Below, piece by piece: positions 1 to 9,604 of a stretch of DNA of 30,843 bases. The stretch's first letter is position 1. Each line of letters opens with the position of its first letter. The stretch lies in NCBI GenBank assembly GCA_033557685.1, contig JAWQRN010000360.1:1-30843 (forward strand). The letters run 5' to 3'. The DNA comes from Sperchopsis tessellata. Taxonomy: Eukaryota; Arthropoda; Insecta; Coleoptera; Hydrophilidae. The notes under the pieces were generated by a model. The model was not told where the DNA came from. It made no database searches and saw only the letters and a program-made list of their open reading frames with translations. Made by a program: the position numbers and the translations under genes.

Positions 1-1325
1 TATATATAAGTATAGATTCTGGATTAGTAATAAAAATAATAAGACGCCCATTTTGTAAATAGCTAGTATGCACAACCAGGGAACCTCAGCACGGCAAGGC
101 ATTGGAACCTATCAAAGACACCCAGCAAAACTGACGCAATAAATGTAAACACCTTACGATTAGAACTGTCATATAGCAAGCGTCATCTCATGTGACGCGG
201 TAATCTTGTACCAGTGATCACCGACATAAACAAGAAATATCCGCCTCGAGATGGGGATGAAAAAAAAGTTTAAAATAACGCATAATTTTAGCCCATGCGA
301 TATAAATAATCTGAATTATTTTTTTCCAGTCAAAATAGATACTGCATAAAAATCTTGTGGGCATTCTGGCTTAGTATTAAAAATAATAATACACTCAGTT
401 TTTTTGTATGAGTGAGGTATACAAATGCTATAGCTATTACACACCACCAATGCTGCAAATTTGGCCTGTTAAGCGGCTCGAGTGTGTAACAACCAGTAAT
501 TTTATTTAAAAAAAATAATAATATAATGTAATTTCAAGTTTATATCGTCTTTTTTAGCAAATTGCTTGAATTATATTATGTAGTAATACCAAAACAATTT
601 TAAATTTATAAAGAGGCAAACAAAAGACGAATATATTACCATCATGCTAAGTTAACTATATGCTTCGAATCTTACCGAACGTCACTCTGAATGTGTATGG
701 TAGTAAGTTACATAAGAAAATAAAGTCTGTTATAAATTGTTCTTTGTATCTAGTAAACTAATTGCATGATGTAAGTTGCAAACTTTGTGTTCTATTATTT
801 TTATGTGAAAACTTGACAGTGTGTTTCAAATTAACTTTCGTATCTCCTAGCAACTTCTTTCCGCCACGCCCTGTTCGGTCTAACTTGCTTTTATTGTTTC
901 AGGAGGAGTGCATATAAGCTAAAAAATGAAGTAAAATCGATCTTTTATAAAAATTCCGTTATTCTTTTCTCTTTTGATCGCTGATAATTTTGCTTTCGAT
1001 CTACGTCGTTTAGCATCAGCTGACAATTAATATCAGAAAAACTGTTTGAAATTACAAGAAAATGATAATGTAACAAAAAATATTAAGTATCGTATAATAT
1101 TCGAAGAACATTTAGCATATATTTTTTCTAATAAAAAACGATTTTACTATCTTTAAACCGATGAAAATATCTTACAACTTCAGCGAATAAGAACCGAGTA
1201 ATTATTAAAATAAAAACAATGACTAATTTGTACGGGTACCTAAATCATTTTTGTTTTATGTTAATTTTAGATTTAAAAAGCATCGAAATACCTAAAAACA
1301 GATTATTTGCCAGCATGTCAGAGAG
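1..1325. other. Upstream intergenic DNA, no gene seen
   Basis: Very AT-rich with stops in all frames. One short direct repeat is visible: a stretch around 15-60 (ATTCTGGATTAGTAAT, then an AAAATAATAA core) recurs around 362-407 (ATTCTGGCTTAGTATT, then the same core). No recognisable protein or RNA gene was seen. Confidence 0.5.
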
Positions 1326-1329
1326 TAAA

Positions 1330-1515
1330 AAAGAGACAAGGCAATAGAAAATTCAAGAGAAACTGGGAAGAGAATTTTGTATCCATTGCCAAAAATGAAA
1401 AAGCCATAATGTCATATTAGTAGAAATAGGATTACGAATTATAAATTTAGAAAAAAATCATGCACAATTTTGAACTCATTATCCACATAATTTAAAATTT
1501 CGAATAGAAAAGTTA
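1330..1515 (+). pseudogene. Possible N-terminal fragment of a hAT-like transposase
   Basis: The frames around 1340-1510 read NRKFKRNWEENFVSIAKNEK, then after breaks NLEKNHAQF, THYPH and RIEKLN. This is the pattern of the N-terminal BED-like region of the GTF2IRD2/SPIN-type hAT transposase family, where a tryptophan-containing segment is followed by a Cys pair and an N-L-x-x-H-x-x-x-x-H motif. The expected Cys pair is not visible, and stops and frame changes break the sequence. The clear hAT C-terminus downstream (2146-2285) looks like another hAT branch, so these may be separate insertions. This is a weak call. Confidence 0.35.
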
Positions 1516-2145
1516 AACTTTTTAAAATTTGGTTTATTATGCATCAGCGGTATCCTGCTGAAGCATAATAATATTACTGTAACGTACGTATATGTAAACA
1601 AACACGCGGTTCTCTCCTACCGGCATTTCGATGTCGGGCCAATCTACAAACATTAATGTTTTATGTGTACTGGATTCTAGATTAATTGTGGTTTATTGCA
1701 ACCAGCGCACATATTTGAAACTGCCCTTCTGCATCTGCAGCATGATTTCTGAAAACTCTATGTTTTTGGATCTTGCTCACGCAATTATTCTCTCTAAATT
1801 TCTATAAAATCCTTAATATTGAAGAATGTGTTATAATTGGCTGTTCGGAATATTCTACAACAAATGTCGTATATATCTGCTAAATTCCAAACAATGTGCA
1901 CAGATGAATTTTTTGTGGGTACTATACATTTTAATATTTTCCTCATTAAATTTATTAGCAGGTCAATAGCATTCTAAGAAGTGATAACAACGTTTGAATT
2001 GAACTTTCAGTTCAGACTCTCCATGAAATTTTCCCTATGGTGCATTAAAAAACGACCATCTACATGGGCATAGTTTACTGTTTGCAACAATTGTTAAAAA
2101 AAACTGAAACAAAAGAGACGTATTTAAAAAAGGCAAACGATTACA

Positions 2146-2285
2146 TATTGACCATTATACCGTCAAGTATGTAGTCGGAAAGGGCATTTTCTGTGTCCGG
2201 TCAAATCTGCACAAAAAATCGGTCCTCCCTTAATTATGAAATCATTGATTGTTTGTGCTTTTTGAGGGCACATTCTTTTAAATGA
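2146..2285 (+). pseudogene. hAT transposase C-terminal dimerisation domain remnant
   Basis: The frame around 2160-2285 reads IPSSM, a stop, then SERAFSVSGQICTKNRSSLN followed by YEIIDCLCFLRAHSFK and a natural stop at 2283-2285. The S-E-R-x-F-S-x-x-G core, the K-N-R-S-S-L segment and the ending L-C-F-L-R-A-H are the hallmark of the hAT dimerisation domain (Ac/ZBED1-like). One nonsense change lies just before the SER motif. No DDE catalytic region was found upstream, so only the 3' end of an old element is left. ACCGG-rich sequence at 2505-2552 may be its subterminal region. Confidence 0.78.
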
Positions 2286-2504
2286 AATCAATATTTTAGG
2301 AACAATTTTAATTTATTTTTTAGTTGGTTTATTAGTTATACATTAGTTATATTTTTGCTGTATCTCTTGTATATACTTGAAATTAAATAAACGTTTAGTT
2401 AATTTTATTTATTTTATAGCCATAAAAAATAAATTAAATGAATAATTTTAATTTACTAGTCACATTAACCTATTTATTATTTTATTAAAGCATATATGCT
2501 CCAT

Positions 2505-2552
2505 AAAGGTATCCCGGTTTTGAACAGTTTGAATACCGAATACCCGGTATTG
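2505..2552. repeat. Palindromic ACCGG-type subterminal sequence, probable hAT 3' end
   Basis: The segment holds TATCCCGGTTTTGAACAG, then AATACCGAATACCCGGTATT, with repeated ACCG/CGGT words in both orientations. Such ACCGG words are typical of the subterminal regions of some hAT elements, and this one lies about 220 bases after the hAT stop codon. The terminal repeat itself was not located. Confidence 0.4.
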
Positions 2553-2559
2553 AAGGCAC

Positions 2560-3085
2560 TACATACATAAGATTATAAATAATTCGGGGATCCTAATAGC
2601 AAAATCTAGCCTAACTATGTATTAAACAATACTTTATGTAACAATACTAAAGAAAATATATTTATTTGGTCTGATCTGTTGTTATGATTGATTAATTAAT
2701 AATTGGCTTGATTACTATTTAATTTTGTACTAAATTACAAGGTACCTGGTGATGATTGCATGTAATATAATATAATTTCAAATACCCTTGAATTGTCAGA
2801 AAATATGAAACAAAATTACTTTCTTTGAAATAATTCAAAAGTTTTAATAGTAAGAATCGAATTAGTCCATTTCTTCAACGAATTTTTCAAAACTTCTAAA
2901 ACTATTGTCTTCCTTTGGGTAACAAATGGAACACAAAAGAAATATATCGCGCAAAAACTCATTCAAAATCTGAATAGTAAGAGAACATCCGCACCATTTC
3001 CGTGAAATTTCGTCTTTTAAACCGAACTTTTTACCCTAATAACCAATAATAAAATTTCGCTTTATCAATTCATTATTGTTTTCAG
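2560..3085. other. G-gamma upstream region, no gene seen
   Basis: AT-rich DNA directly before the leader. No clear TATA box at a sensible distance and no coding segment were seen. A promoter could lie here or further upstream if the leader starts with a splice acceptor. Confidence 0.4.
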
Positions 3086-3330
3086 ATAAAAAAGACGCCC
3101 ATCGGAGGACAGCAAAGGGAGAACCCGCATCGTTATCATCTGCATCACAAAAAAAGCAAAACAACACGAGTTCCGCTCTTTCATTACATCCAAACGAAAA
3201 CATCGAAGCAAGCCATACAAATCCCAAACAAAAAACCGCGCGTCGTACAACACAAGCGCCATCTACCGTCGACTAGCGGAACTAACAAACGACGCTTGCG
3301 TCACCACCGACTCTTTGACAACCGCACCCG
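3086..3330 (+). other. 5' leader (5' UTR) of the G-gamma gene
   Basis: The 245 bases before the start codon are richer in G, C and CpG than the surroundings and contain no ATG in any frame, which is unlikely by chance in DNA this AT-rich. The left limit is set at TTGTTTTCAG (3076-3085), which could be a 3' splice acceptor. The true 5' end could instead be a transcription start nearby; the sequence does not decide. An open stretch in this frame (3076-3276) starts only with TTG and ends at a TAG before the real ATG, so it is not a separate gene. Confidence 0.6.
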
Positions 3331-3443
3331 ATGGACGCCAGTACGATCGCAACCATGGACAAAGACGCTCTGAAGAAGCAGATCGAGAACATGAAGTATC
3401 AAGCTTCAATGGAACGCTGGCCACTATCAAAGAGCATTGCAGC
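3331..3443 (+). CDS. Ggamma30A: G-protein gamma subunit (gamma-e type), first coding exon, partial
   Basis: This exon encodes the N-terminal half of a heterotrimeric G-protein gamma subunit. The protein pairs with G-beta and, through a prenylated C-terminus, holds the complex at the membrane. The exon gives 37 codons plus two bases. It begins MDASTIATMDKDALKKQ and continues through IENMKYQASMERWPLSKSI, which matches the conserved N-terminal helix of the Drosophila Ggamma30A family almost residue for residue. An in-frame TAG at 3274-3276 rules out an upstream extension. A second in-frame ATG at 3355 has a stronger context (CAACCATGG), and both methionines appear conserved in the family. The exon ends at 3443 in GC|GTAAGT, a strong splice donor that splits an alanine codon. 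Reading through would hit TAA at once at 3445. The C-terminal exon(s), with the NPW motif and CaaX box, were not found in this window. The gene is therefore partial, with a probable intron of more than 27 kb. Confidence 0.93.
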
Positions 3444-4850
3444 GTAAGTCATCACAATCATTTTTTCACTTATATGTAGTATGCTAGCGTTAAAATAAAT
3501 ATGTTTTCGGCATTGTTTTCGAGCTAGTTTAAACGCGCTATCGACATTTTCGTGAGCTATACTGTTGTCAGAGTCGGGAGTACTACTACACGCTAAGGTC
3601 CCCTCTTTTTACTCTAATAGTGTAGTAGTCTGGAAAATGGAGGGGTTAGAATTCTATTTGTTTTATTTTTATTGATGCCCACGGCACTATATGAGTCATC
3701 GTGATCTAAATTCGCTAGTAACAGTCTGTAGCTAGTCATTAGAAGATTGTAATGTGCATGCTCTTCATGAATATCTTGCTATTATGTAGGCTGTGTATGA
3801 GGATAATCAAATGAATGTGCGTCTAATTAATAATTACTTAATAGCTATCAGATAGGTTTAGAGTTGTTTTTTTGTTTATCAGTCAAACTGCATCTTCAGT
3901 TTTATAACCTATAAATTGAATGTTATGTTGACAGGTGTCTACTTTTTAAATTAGCAGTGGCTATCGCGATATTTCACTTAAATGTTCTAACAATTTTGTT
4001 TTTTTCTCTAATAGTGCAAATTGTATAGTATTTGTTTTAATTTTTTGTTCCGTTACACCCACGATAATTTTTTTCCACTCAGCAGAAAATAATGATTTTT
4101 TTCTCTTACATGTTTCTTAGTGCTATGCTGTTTCTAAGCAACATTGATTTTTTTTTTGTTTACTTACCCTACTTAGTTTCCTAAGAAAATCTGCCCTGAG
4201 AAGTTTCTGTTAAAATTTTAAAGGGTTTTGAATATAATTTGAAATACTACAAATTTGTTTGTAAATACCATTAAATAAAAGCATCTTAATAGTCGTATAC
4301 ATTTGCTAACTATGCAATCTAAATATACTTCCGAGTGATCCATTAGTTAATGTTATGATCTGTAAAATTGACTTCTAGTCATTAAAATGTATATAGGTAC
4401 TCTATAATATATACATACACTTTCAAATATATTTGCATTTAAGATTTTGCCAAACTTGTACAGCTTGACACGTTGCATTCGAATTTTTCATTACTCGTAA
4501 AGTATATAAAGATAATTTTATGTGACCTGTGGGAATCTTCTTTTATTATTTAAATACTAAAAGGTTAATCTCCTGTTAAGTCTGTAATATTGATATAATG
4601 TCATTTCTATATAAAAGTATGCAAAGACATACTTTACGTATGTGCATTTTATCAAATACTTTAAGAATCATATTTTCTTGAACAAAATTCGTAAAGTTCT
4701 CCATGCCTAGGAAACAAATCTACTTTTCTTAAAATTGTTATTTAGTATTATTTCTTATTTGATTCTTACTCAAGATTATACAAAAACCTTCATTGATTAA
4801 TTTTACTTGTTATTTAAATATAATTTTGCGCGTGAAAATAAAAGTTGTTT
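3444..4850 (+). other. Start of G-gamma intron 1, no gene seen
   Basis: AT-rich intronic sequence starts with the GTAAGT donor at 3444. About 140 bases in there is a 10-bp perfect stem, ACTACTACAC at 3582-3591 with its complement at 3620-3629. No coding segment or recognisable transposon was seen in the rest of this stretch. Confidence 0.5.
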
Positions 4851-5005
4851 TCGGGTGGAAACTATGTAGAGGCTTTGAATAGTATCGACACACTCGGTGT
4901 GCTGAGTTTATGAGTTGAAAAAAGATCACCCGCCTTACAAATGATCATTACAGCCGTAGAGGAAACGTCAGCATTTTTCAAAGCTTCTAAACGGTTTTCA
5001 CCCGT
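4851..5005. repeat. Fold-back derivative of a Penelope-like element
   Basis: The left arm TCGGGTGGAAACTATGTAGA (from 4851) continues GGCTTTGAA. It is complementary to the right arm ending at 5005, which reads AAAGCTTCTAAACGGTTTTC then ACCCG. The arms are about 28 bases with several mismatches and enclose about 95 bases. The same terminal words flank the GIY-YIG-encoding element at 10721-11660, so this is read as a non-autonomous, internally deleted relative. Confidence 0.55.
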
Positions 5006-5380
5006 AAACTAACATTCATATAAATAATATCTGTCGAAGTCGATTACTTTAAAATGAAAGTTGCAATTTTTAATATTAAACATAATCTTTGTCTTGTGTA
5101 AAAAGTGTCAATAAAAGTAATTATCAAATTAATTACAATAGGTATTGGCTTCTGTTGCACACACATTGTAATCAGTAAAATATTGCCATGCAGAATTATT
5201 CGTTTACATGTTATATTTATATACGATAGTCAGTACCAGTCTTAACGCATTTAGGAAACATTTAATTGACCCACTTCGTGCAACAAACCAAATAAATAAA
5301 TTATTAGTCGGACGCCAGTGACTAATAAGTTATACCAACAAACAAAATATATCAAAATCTGTTATATATTGTTGAAAACT

Positions 5381-5922
5381 AAATTATTAACTAATGGTTT
5401 CAATATTTATTTACTGTCGTAGGTGTATATCCCTGAAGAAGAACTATTTTTCTTAGAATGTGTAAAGTGCCTTCATTTGAAAAGAAGCCACTCTAAATAG
5501 TTGTGGATCACAATTTTCATCAAAAACATATCAATCTAAATAATGAGACCACTCCCGCTTTGAAATCTCAAACGGCATTTTCTAAATTATAATACATAAT
5601 TTTAAAGGGCGTGAAAAACCTTACCTACCTGAGCAAAAAAAAATTAAATTATTAACTAATTGTTTCAATATTTATTTACAAACATGTACTTTTACGTAGG
5701 TGTATACATCTGAAGAACAGCTATTTTTCATAGAATGTGTACAGTGACTTCATCTGAAAAGTTACGTACCCCGAATAGTTGTGAATCACGATTTTGATCG
5801 AAAATATATCAATATAAATATCGAGGCCATTCCCACTTTGAAATCTCAAATGACACTTTATAACTTGATACAATTAAAATAAAGGGCGTGAGAACCCTTA
5901 TCTTCCTGAGCGAAAAATTAAA
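5381..5922. repeat. Diverged tandem duplication, two units of about 270 bp
   Basis: Unit 1 (5381-5645) and unit 2 (5646-5922) share AAATTATTAACTAAT at the start, then CAATATTTATTTAC, GTAGGTGTATA, GAATGTGTA, AGTGACTTCAT-like text, CTTTGAAATCTCAAA, AAAGGGCGTGA and CCTGAGC at the end, all in the same order. The units differ by many substitutions and small indels, so the duplication is old. No coding potential and no known transposon motif were seen. Confidence 0.8.
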
Positions 5923-6940
5923 ACTATAAATGTTTTTGAGAGATAGAGCTAACATTAATTAATAATTCGGGAATGCAGGCAGATTACCCTGGAAACATGT
6001 AGAAATGTCCGGCAAGTATTATATTTGTATCTCCCTGGCACATTACGAGAATTAACAGAGTTGCATCTCTTGTTATATTAATAGTAGAAAACAATTATGA
6101 GGTAAATAGTACACTTTGTACAGTTTCACATATTTTATAATATCCTTTGTTTTATCATGTAGATATATTTCATATGTATGCGACACATATAAACAGTTAT
6201 GTCAGCATTGAATATAGATATGGTTTAAGTTTACCTCTATCTCACAAACGCATGAACCGATTTATTATTATTTAAATTGAATTTTCATATGATACCCAAT
6301 ACTGTTTGGGATTTCTTAGTTGGTGTTGCTGAGGATGAAGATATAATAAAAAAAAATTATTCGATAGTGGTTTTGAACATATTCAGAGTTATTCTGGGTA
6401 GCTAGTTTTTAAATGAATGCGCTGTATATGTTAGTATTCATCCATTCATTAAGCGATTTTAGTACACTTCAACTTTTTAATCTTGAAATTTAATATCTTC
6501 GGCTTAAAACTAAAACAATATAACTCCATTGTTTAGTTTTCTACTCAGTACAATATTACACTCAAAATATTACAAACAACTTTTTACGAGAACTAAATAA
6601 GTCTACAACACGTTTTCCCAAAATAAATCATAGAATATACAAGATTTTAAGTGAAACAGAGTACTCAGTTAAAAAAGAAGTTACCTTCTTCTGGAAGTAA
6701 CCCGAATATATTTTCAATTAAGTTTCAGAATTAGTAAATAATGGTTTGATTTATGTTGACATTTTAATCCGTTCGGTATTAATCGACAACGTTGTGTTAA
6801 ATTTAAGAATTTCTGTTCAGTTACTTCTGATTATGAAATAGTTTTAATAGCCATTGATCTGGTGCAACTATTAGTTATTTTGGCCAATTTGTGCCTTCTT
6901 TTGGCTATTTATTGATTTAGTTAATACCTTAAATATAAGT
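5923..6940. other. Intronic DNA, no gene seen
   Basis: AT-rich sequence with no recognised gene. A short stretch near 6240-6330 resembles interspersed repeats common in insect genomes but was not assigned to a family. Confidence 0.4.
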
Positions 6941-7029
6941 TTCGGATAGAAGGCGCGTGTACAAAATATTTGACACTACTTGATAAAATATTTCCGAAAC
7001 ATTATACAGCAAAGAAATAAGTTATAGAG

Positions 7030-7245
7030 CCATGCAACCCTACGACGCATGCACAATCGCAACCATGGTTTCTTACAAAAAAAGCACATCGAAAATTTGA
7101 AGTATTATGGTTAAAGATAAAGCTGGTCATTATTAAAGTGTAATAAGAAGAAGTCAAATTTTCGAAACTATTTACTAGGTAAATCGAACTATCAACATTT
7201 TTGTAAGCGATAATATCACTGACAGCAAGTCTAACGTGGTCTTCG
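7030..7245 (+). pseudogene. Degenerate copy of the G-gamma first coding exon and flanking intron
   Basis: This stretch aligns co-linearly with 3325-3580. The bases ATCGCAACCATGG are identical at 7057-7069 and 3346-3358. Next come AAAGCACATCGAAAATTTGAAGTA, in two overlapping blocks, against the exon's codons for KQIENMKY, then AGCTGGTCATTATTAAAG against CGCTGGCCACTATCAAAG. Past the exon end the similarity resumes in intron sequence (TATCAACATTTTTGTAAGCG against TATCGACATTTTCGTGAGC). The copy has an in-frame TGA 11 codons after its retained ATG, has lost the GT donor and lacks about 60 intronic bases. It carries intron sequence, so it arose by DNA duplication rather than retroposition. It cannot encode a gamma subunit. 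Confidence 0.72.
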
Positions 7246-7664
7246 TGAAATTATATCTACGTGCTCTCAAATGTAACATCGAACTACTGTCACAAGTATT
7301 CGCATACCCACTATAATAGATAGCACAGATAATAGCATCCCCTGCTATAATAGAACCATATATTACTAGTGAATCATATACATAGCTATGTCAAAACTCA
7401 ACACGTCATATTATTTGAAACATTTTCTTGATATTAGTAGCATATCGAAACGGTAAAATTGGTTAATAAAACAAACGTGTATATAAAACATTTCTAATTA
7501 TGGATGATTCTTATATAGTTTGATTAATTGCTTCCTACCTTCATTTTTCGTGATAATAATTGGTCTGTTTTCCCTGAGAAATAAATTGTCAAAGTAATAA
7601 AATTTTCACTTGTTAATTAAATATCGCAGCTATGTTGCAGCGTCACAAGCAGCGTTTAACGGAA

Positions 7665-7669
<5 letters not shown>

Positions 7670-7729
<60 letters not shown>

Positions 7730-7730
7730 A
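7670..7730. repeat. (AT)n microsatellite
   Basis: A near-pure TA dinucleotide tract of almost 60 bases. It abuts the insertion point of the DNA transposon that starts at 7735. The open frames across it encode only Ile-Tyr repeats and are artefacts. Confidence 0.95.
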
Positions 7731-7734
7731 TCTA

Positions 7735-8111
7735 CAGGTAATCCCCGCTTATCGCGTGAGATGCGTTTCCGACACGGTCGCGATAAGCGAAATTTCGCGA
7801 TATATGAGGGATTTATTAATATGACGCCTACAACCATAAATAATAATTTAAACTAGTCTTATACATGTTCTTTATATAAAAAAAACTATTCTAAAGGTCA
7901 GTATTTATTAAAATAGTTTATTTTATAGTAATAATAAATAAGTACATTCCAACATAATTAACAAAACAATAACACTGTTTGTGTGTAACTGACAACTTAC
8001 ATATCGATAAATATTTCGCTTTAAACTTATCATATACATTGGACATACCACAATTGTATTTTAAACTATCGGATTCGCACTTGCAGGGGAACGATAAATA
8101 GGGATTACCTG
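7735..8111. mobile_element. Pogo/Tigger-type MITE, 377 bp with TIRs and TA duplication
   Basis: The left end CAGGTAATCCCCGCTTATCG (7735-7754) and the complement of the right end (8092-8111), CAGGTAATCCCTATTTATCG, match at 17 of 20 positions. A TA dinucleotide flanks both ends (7733-7734 and 8112-8113). Termini of the form CAGGTAATCCCC with a nearby CGCGATAAGCGAAATT-like segment and TA duplication are typical of pogo/Tigger elements. No transposase is encoded inside, so it would have depended on a related autonomous element. It inserted at the edge of an (AT)n tract, where TA targets are abundant. Confidence 0.82.
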
Positions 8112-8890
8112 TATCCTGAAACTATCTATGGCGCCAGTCTACGTAAACGAGACAGATGCAAAGGCCATAATGAACGCTTAGCCAACATCCTATAAAGCAA
8201 ATATACATTCGAGGTTAGACAAATAAGGAGTAACGATGACTTTTATGCAATGTTTTGTGCATTCTTGTAAAAAATAATGTATAATCAACACCTAACAAAA
8301 AGTTATTTTCGTTCCTTGAACCAATGAACGAACAAATTGGTTTACAGCTATAAATATAGGAGGAGAAGTAATTAGTGTCAGGACCATTTTAATGCAGTAC
8401 TCGTAAAGTTTGCATTTAGGGCAATGATTTTCGAATCTACTTAAGGTACGTTCTTCAAATAGCTTTTATAAACAAGGATGTTTATATATCGGGGAAAATA
8501 ATGAAAATAATGTACGTAGCTTAAACAAAACCTAACCAGAAATCTAAATTAGATTCTTCAGCCTTCCGTGTATCATCAGCCGATTCTAATTATCCAGATT
8601 CGGTTATGTGCTAATGAGACGTATGAGGATAAGACTACTTTTTCAGGGTAATTTATGAACACTATAGTTGATACAGCATGTATTTGGCACTTGGTCTATA
8701 TACATGTTTCTGTCATAGATTTTGGATAATAGAGATAGAATTCTTCTGTGATATTGTCCATTACAACTACCTGCATCAGTTAGTAGGTTTTATATTTAAA
8801 TTATAACTGCCAGTGATGCCTTTTGGAAAAATGCATCTTGAACTCTTTGAGATATATAATACGAATAATAATATTTATGATACCAAGTTT
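8112..8890. other. Intronic DNA, no gene seen
   Basis: AT-rich with stops in all frames. No recognised element, although old TE debris cannot be excluded. Confidence 0.4.
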
Positions 8891-8894
8891 TTCT

Positions 8895-9600
8895 TTTTCT
8901 TATTCTTCCTCGTTAGTAGGCTTTCTGCCTATTTTTTTATAAGAATTGCCTCATCTTGGGGGTGATTCCATAAACGACGAAGCCCAGCTCTCGGCCCATC
9001 GCTTAGAGGGCCTCCCTGGTGGTCTTCGTCCTTAGGTATTCCAACTCTGGCCATTCTTGGTGGGCGATCCTGGCCCATTCTGTGTACATGTTGATTACAT
9101 CGCCTCCATTTTATTTTTGAGAACTTAATTATGTCTTGGATATTGCATTCACTTCGGATTTGGCAACTTGTTACACTGTCTTGAAGTATTTTGCCGATTA
9201 TCACTCTTAGTGTTCTCATCTCTGTTGTTCTAATCTAATTTAGTTTTACTTGCTTTGGATCTGGTTTCACTTACATATACTAGTGTTAGTCTTATAATGC
9301 TTGTGTATATCTTAACTTTGTGCTCTATCGACATATATTAGTTTCTCCAAATGATTTCTCGTAAACATGCCGATGCTATTGCGCCTTTAGTCGCTTGCTT
9401 CTGTACTTTTCTACTTATATCTCGCGCACTGGAGATATCGACACCTGGGTAATTGAATACTATTAGCTGTTCAATGACATGCCCTTCCAGTTCGAGTTGG
9501 CATTTTAAGTGGTCCTTGGAAGTAATTAGACATTTCGTTTTTTCCCTTGATTCATTAGATTTATTCATTGAATACATTGGCTCTGTAGTACTGAAGTAGT
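8895..9600 (-). pseudogene. LINE (non-LTR retrotransposon) reverse transcriptase C-terminal fragment
   Basis: Reading on the minus strand, 9577-9338 encodes REKTKCLITSKDHLKCQLEL then EGHVIEQLIVFNYPGVDIS. These correspond to the KTK and Y-L-G-V-D-I-S blocks after the catalytic FADD of insect non-LTR reverse transcriptases. The frame at 9219-8929 then gives the C-terminal tail IRSECNIQDIIKFSKIKWRR, followed by HVHRMGQDRPPRMARVG, the W-x-x-H-x-x-R-M motif of this group. The fragment is 5'-truncated: the catalytic palm is absent. A purine-rich stretch on the minus strand near 8880-8915 could be its 3' tail. It is most like RTE/BovB-type ORFs, from recall; the clade should be checked. Confidence 0.8.
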
Positions 9601-9604
9601 GTAT

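Noticed and set aside
3076..3276. 66-residue open frame just before the G-gamma start
   Set aside because: It begins with TTG, not ATG, overlaps a possible splice acceptor and ends at the in-frame stop that defines the start at 3331. It is treated as leader.
7632..7856. Open frames on both strands across the (AT)n tract
   Set aside because: They encode Ile-Tyr repeats produced by the microsatellite, followed by transposon end sequence. No gene.
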